From: Oceanobacillus sp. CFH 90083
Lineage (GTDB): Bacteria; Bacillota; Bacilli; Bacillales; Amphibacillaceae
Direction of reading: 5' to 3'
Assembly (NCBI RefSeq): GCF_009389585.1
Contig: NZ_VIYG01000007.1
Coordinates: forward strand, 208,202-272,201
Length of the DNA stretch: 64,000 nucleotides
Shown piece by piece: positions 62,269 to 64,000 of this stretch. The position numbers and the translations under genes are program-made. Within the stretch, counting starts at the first letter, position 1; each line of letters begins with the position of its first letter. The notes beneath the pieces are model-generated. The model was not told where the DNA came from, did no database searches, and was given only the letters and a program-made list of their open reading frames with translations.

Positions 62269-62937
62269 TTAAACCGGCCAGCCTTCACGCTTATACGCCA
62301 TATCCCAAAACATATATTCATAGCGGCTGGTATTCAGAAAGATAGCTTCCAAATCTGTGAGCTCTGCTTCCGTACAGCCTTCCGCAAGCTCATCTAATTT
62401 TTCCATCAGCCACTTGCTGATGGAACCGAATTCATCTGAGCTGTACATTTTCACCCACTCTCCATACTGTTCATGCTCCAGTGCACCCGGCTTCTTCGCC
62501 AGCTCCAAGCCAATTTCGTAATAACTCCAAGCACAGGGCAGGATGGCTGCAATCAATGCTGCCAAGGAGCCTTTCTGTGCTTCTGCCAGCATATTACTGC
62601 TGTAGGCGAGCGTTACAGGGCCTGGAACAGTAGCCTCCAATTCCTCTCGTGAAATGCCAAGACGTGCTGCATATTGACGATGCAGATCCATTTCAAAATT
62701 TAACGTCTCATCCAATGATTTAGCAAATCCTGACATCGTATCTAAATCTTTCGCAAGCACTGCTCCCATTGCGATTACTTTAGCATATTCTATTAAATAC
62801 TTGTAATCCTGGCACATATAGAATTTAAATGCCTCGATATCGAGTGTTCCATCACCAATTCCCTGTACAAATGGATGCTGATGGCTTTTCTCCCAAATAG
62901 AATCTGCTGACTTGCGAATACGTTCTGAAAATTTCAT
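62269..62937 (-). CDS. tenA: Aminopyrimidine aminohydrolase TenA (thiaminase II)
   Basis: A 222-aa all-helical TenA/THI-4 protein. Typical segments are FVQGIGDGTLDIEAFKFYMCQDYKYLIEYAK, the catalytic-Cys region ILPCAWSYYEIG (about 132-143) and the C-terminal SRYEYMFWDMAY with the acidic residue. It hydrolyses 4-amino-5-aminomethyl-2-methylpyrimidine to HMP in thiamine salvage. It lies 46 nt downstream of an M20 hydrolase gene, which fits the formylaminopyrimidine salvage route. Confidence 0.94.
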   Translation of the reverse strand: MKFSERIRKSADSIWEKSHQHPFVQGIGDGTLDIEAFKFYMCQDYKYLIEYAKVIAMGAVLAKDLDTMSGFAKSLDETLNFEMDLHRQYAARLGISREELEATVPGPVTLAYSSNMLAEAQKGSLAALIAAILPCAWSYYEIGLELAKKPGALEHEQYGEWVKMYSSDEFGSISKWLMEKLDELAEGCTEAELTDLEAIFLNTSRYEYMFWDMAYKREGWPV

Positions 62938-62983
62938 GTTATAGACGCTCCTTTTCTATATAAAATTTATGGTAAATAATTAA

Positions 62984-64000
62984 TCATTTCTGTTTTTCTG
63001 TATGACACCATTTCAAGATAAACCGCAGTAAGGATGCTGTATAATTTAATAACTCATCTATATCTATTTGCTCATCCACTGCATGGGCATGCTTTAATTC
63101 GCCCGGTCCATAGCAGACAGTCGGAATACCGTATGCTGCCAGCCAGCCGCCATCTGTTACGGTTTCAGACATTCGGGTAACGGCTTCCTTTCCAAATTCC
63201 GCATGATGACTATCCTGTAACATTTCAAAAGCTGGATGCTCCTCATCTACAGAAAAAGACGGGAAAATTTCACCACGGTCCACAATCATCGACTCTCCGC
63301 CCCACTCAAAGGTCGGCGGATTATCCCGCAGCCAAACATCTGCTTCAGCCGCTTTGCGTAAATGCGACTCTATTTCTGTTGCAACCTGATCAGCTGTCTC
63401 ATTGGGATAATAATGCACCGTAATCCACAGACGACATTCATCGGCAATAAATGCAGCATGTCTGCCTCCCTCAATTACTGCCGGGTTAATCGTATTTGTA
63501 CCCGGCGGAAAACCTGGATAGGATTTGGTCACTGCCCAATGGCGCTCCAACTCCTGCAGGGCAGTAATCAGCTTATTCATCTTTTCAATCGCACTCGCTC
63601 CATGCATACCACCGCCAGCATGTATGAGCTGCCGGCGCGTGCCATCATGATGCGTGGTCGGGCTTTTCACTGTAACCCAGCCGGTAATCACACCGCCCTG
63701 TCCATGAATCTCACAATGACTTGTATCTGCGACAATAGCATAATCTGCTGTATAGCCACGCTCGCCGCATTGCTTTGTTCCTGCTTCACCAACCTCTTCA
63801 CCAATGACTGATTGAAGAATAACATCTCCGCCCAGCTGCATCTGGTGGTCATGTAAAATCCGCATCGCAAATAAACACGCAGCCAGACCGCCTTTCATAT
63901 CCGCTGCTCCGCGCCCATATAAAGTACGGCCTTCTACTGCCGGCTGAAATGGCGCATGCTGCCAGTTTTCCCCCTCCTCAATGGAAGCAACGTCCACATG
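62984..64000 (-). CDS. M20-family metallohydrolase, partial (possible N-formyl-aminopyrimidine deformylase YlmB)
   Basis: The C-terminal 338 residues of an M20 (ArgE/DapE/ACY1) enzyme; the 5' end lies beyond the window. The frame enters as HVDV, the metal-binding His motif, then GRGAADMKGG (metal Asp), IGEEVGEAGT (catalytic Glu), and ends with a His region ELKHAHAVDEQIDI. The gene cannot start at the GTG near 63997 because that would remove the metal His. Next to tenA, the best guess is YlmB, which removes formyl from N-formyl-4-amino-5-aminomethyl-2-methylpyrimidine before TenA acts. Acetylornithine or succinyl-diaminopimelate deacylase is the alternative. Confidence 0.75.
   Translation of the reverse strand, partial: HVDVASIEEGENWQHAPFQPAVEGRTLYGRGAADMKGGLAACLFAMRILHDHQMQLGGDVILQSVIGEEVGEAGTKQCGERGYTADYAIVADTSHCEIHGQGGVITGWVTVKSPTTHHDGTRRQLIHAGGGMHGASAIEKMNKLITALQELERHWAVTKSYPGFPPGTNTINPAVIEGGRHAAFIADECRLWITVHYYPNETADQVATEIESHLRKAAEADVWLRDNPPTFEWGGESMIVDRGEIFPSFSVDEEHPAFEMLQDSHHAEFGKEAVTRMSETVTDGGWLAAYGIPTVCYGPGELKHAHAVDEQIDIDELLNYTASLLRFILKWCHTEKQK

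Noticed and set aside
62765-62785. ATTGCGATTACTTTAGC resembling the dispersed repeat core
   Set aside because: It lies inside the tenA coding sequence and is explained by the codons; flanks do not match the other copies.

Overview
The window is a piece of a low-GC Bacillota chromosome. The best fit is a moderately halophilic or alkaliphilic Bacillaceae close to Oceanobacillus or Virgibacillus. This is an inference from gene content: a full seven-gene Mrp cation/proton antiporter, CypC-like P450, YpjP, Spx and YutJ homologues, T-box and S-box riboswitches, CIRCE and strong AGGAGG-type ribosome sites. The genes are mostly housekeeping and metabolic. No rRNA, tRNA, CRISPR array, prophage or intact insertion sequence was seen.

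Layout. 0.2-3.9 kb (minus): a class I ribonucleotide reductase operon, alpha subunit - flavodoxin - beta subunit, with three NrdR-box-like sites upstream. 4.7 kb: a cluster of DnaA-box-like 9-mers. 4.8-6.5 kb (minus): a plasmid-type actin/adaptor pair (ParM-like, ParR-like) with a 23-bp perfect inverted repeat upstream. 7.2-12.8 kb: membrane GGDEF protein, acetyltransferase, rlmN, a luciferase-like monooxygenase, and a CYP152-like P450 that has lost its heme-cysteine loop. 12.9-18.9 kb (minus): mrpABCDEFG. 18.9-20.1 kb: an unexplained 1.2-kb gap. 20-30 kb: stand-alone KdpD-type USP protein, nitrilase-family amidase, Nudix hydrolase, DinG-type helicase, YutJ-type dehydrogenase, HAD phosphatase, and argGH behind ARG boxes. 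30-35.3 kb (minus): acetyltransferases and pstSCAB with a Pho box. 35.6-36.9 kb: T-box leader and SAM hydrolase. 37-40.6 kb (minus): HrtAB-like ABC exporter, APH-like kinase, second peptide deformylase and an autoregulated XRE regulator. 41-43 kb: yibEF pair. 43.2-47.1 kb: SAM riboswitch, an iron-ADH, a MetQ-like lipoprotein and a peptide-binding lipoprotein. 47-53.3 kb: YhhN protein, FMN reductase, alr and alkyltransferase-like protein, coiled-coil protein, PH-like protein, Spx paralogue and TetR regulator. 53.8-57.6 kb: potABCD. 57.8-64 kb: small ORF with Nudix, CIRCE-controlled htpG, sirtuin, ypjP, and tenA with a truncated M20 hydrolase (thiamine pyrimidine salvage).

How the genes work together. 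Two loci point to methionine/SAM control. A T-box (antiterminator and candidate specifier best matching tRNA-Met) precedes a gene for an enzyme that splits SAM to methionine and adenosine. A SAM-I riboswitch precedes an alcohol dehydrogenase and an orphan MetQ-like receptor. Other regulation readable in the sequence is ArgR on argGH, PhoP on pst, HrcA on htpG, NrdR on nrd, and autoregulation of the XRE and TetR genes. A short dispersed repeat (core GGGACGAGTAATCGCA) occurs at five intergenic places, in three of them as two units about 28-31 bp apart.

Limits. Product names rest on motif recognition and remembered homologues; no searches were run. Starts were moved from the longest frame where a ribosome site clearly favoured another codon.
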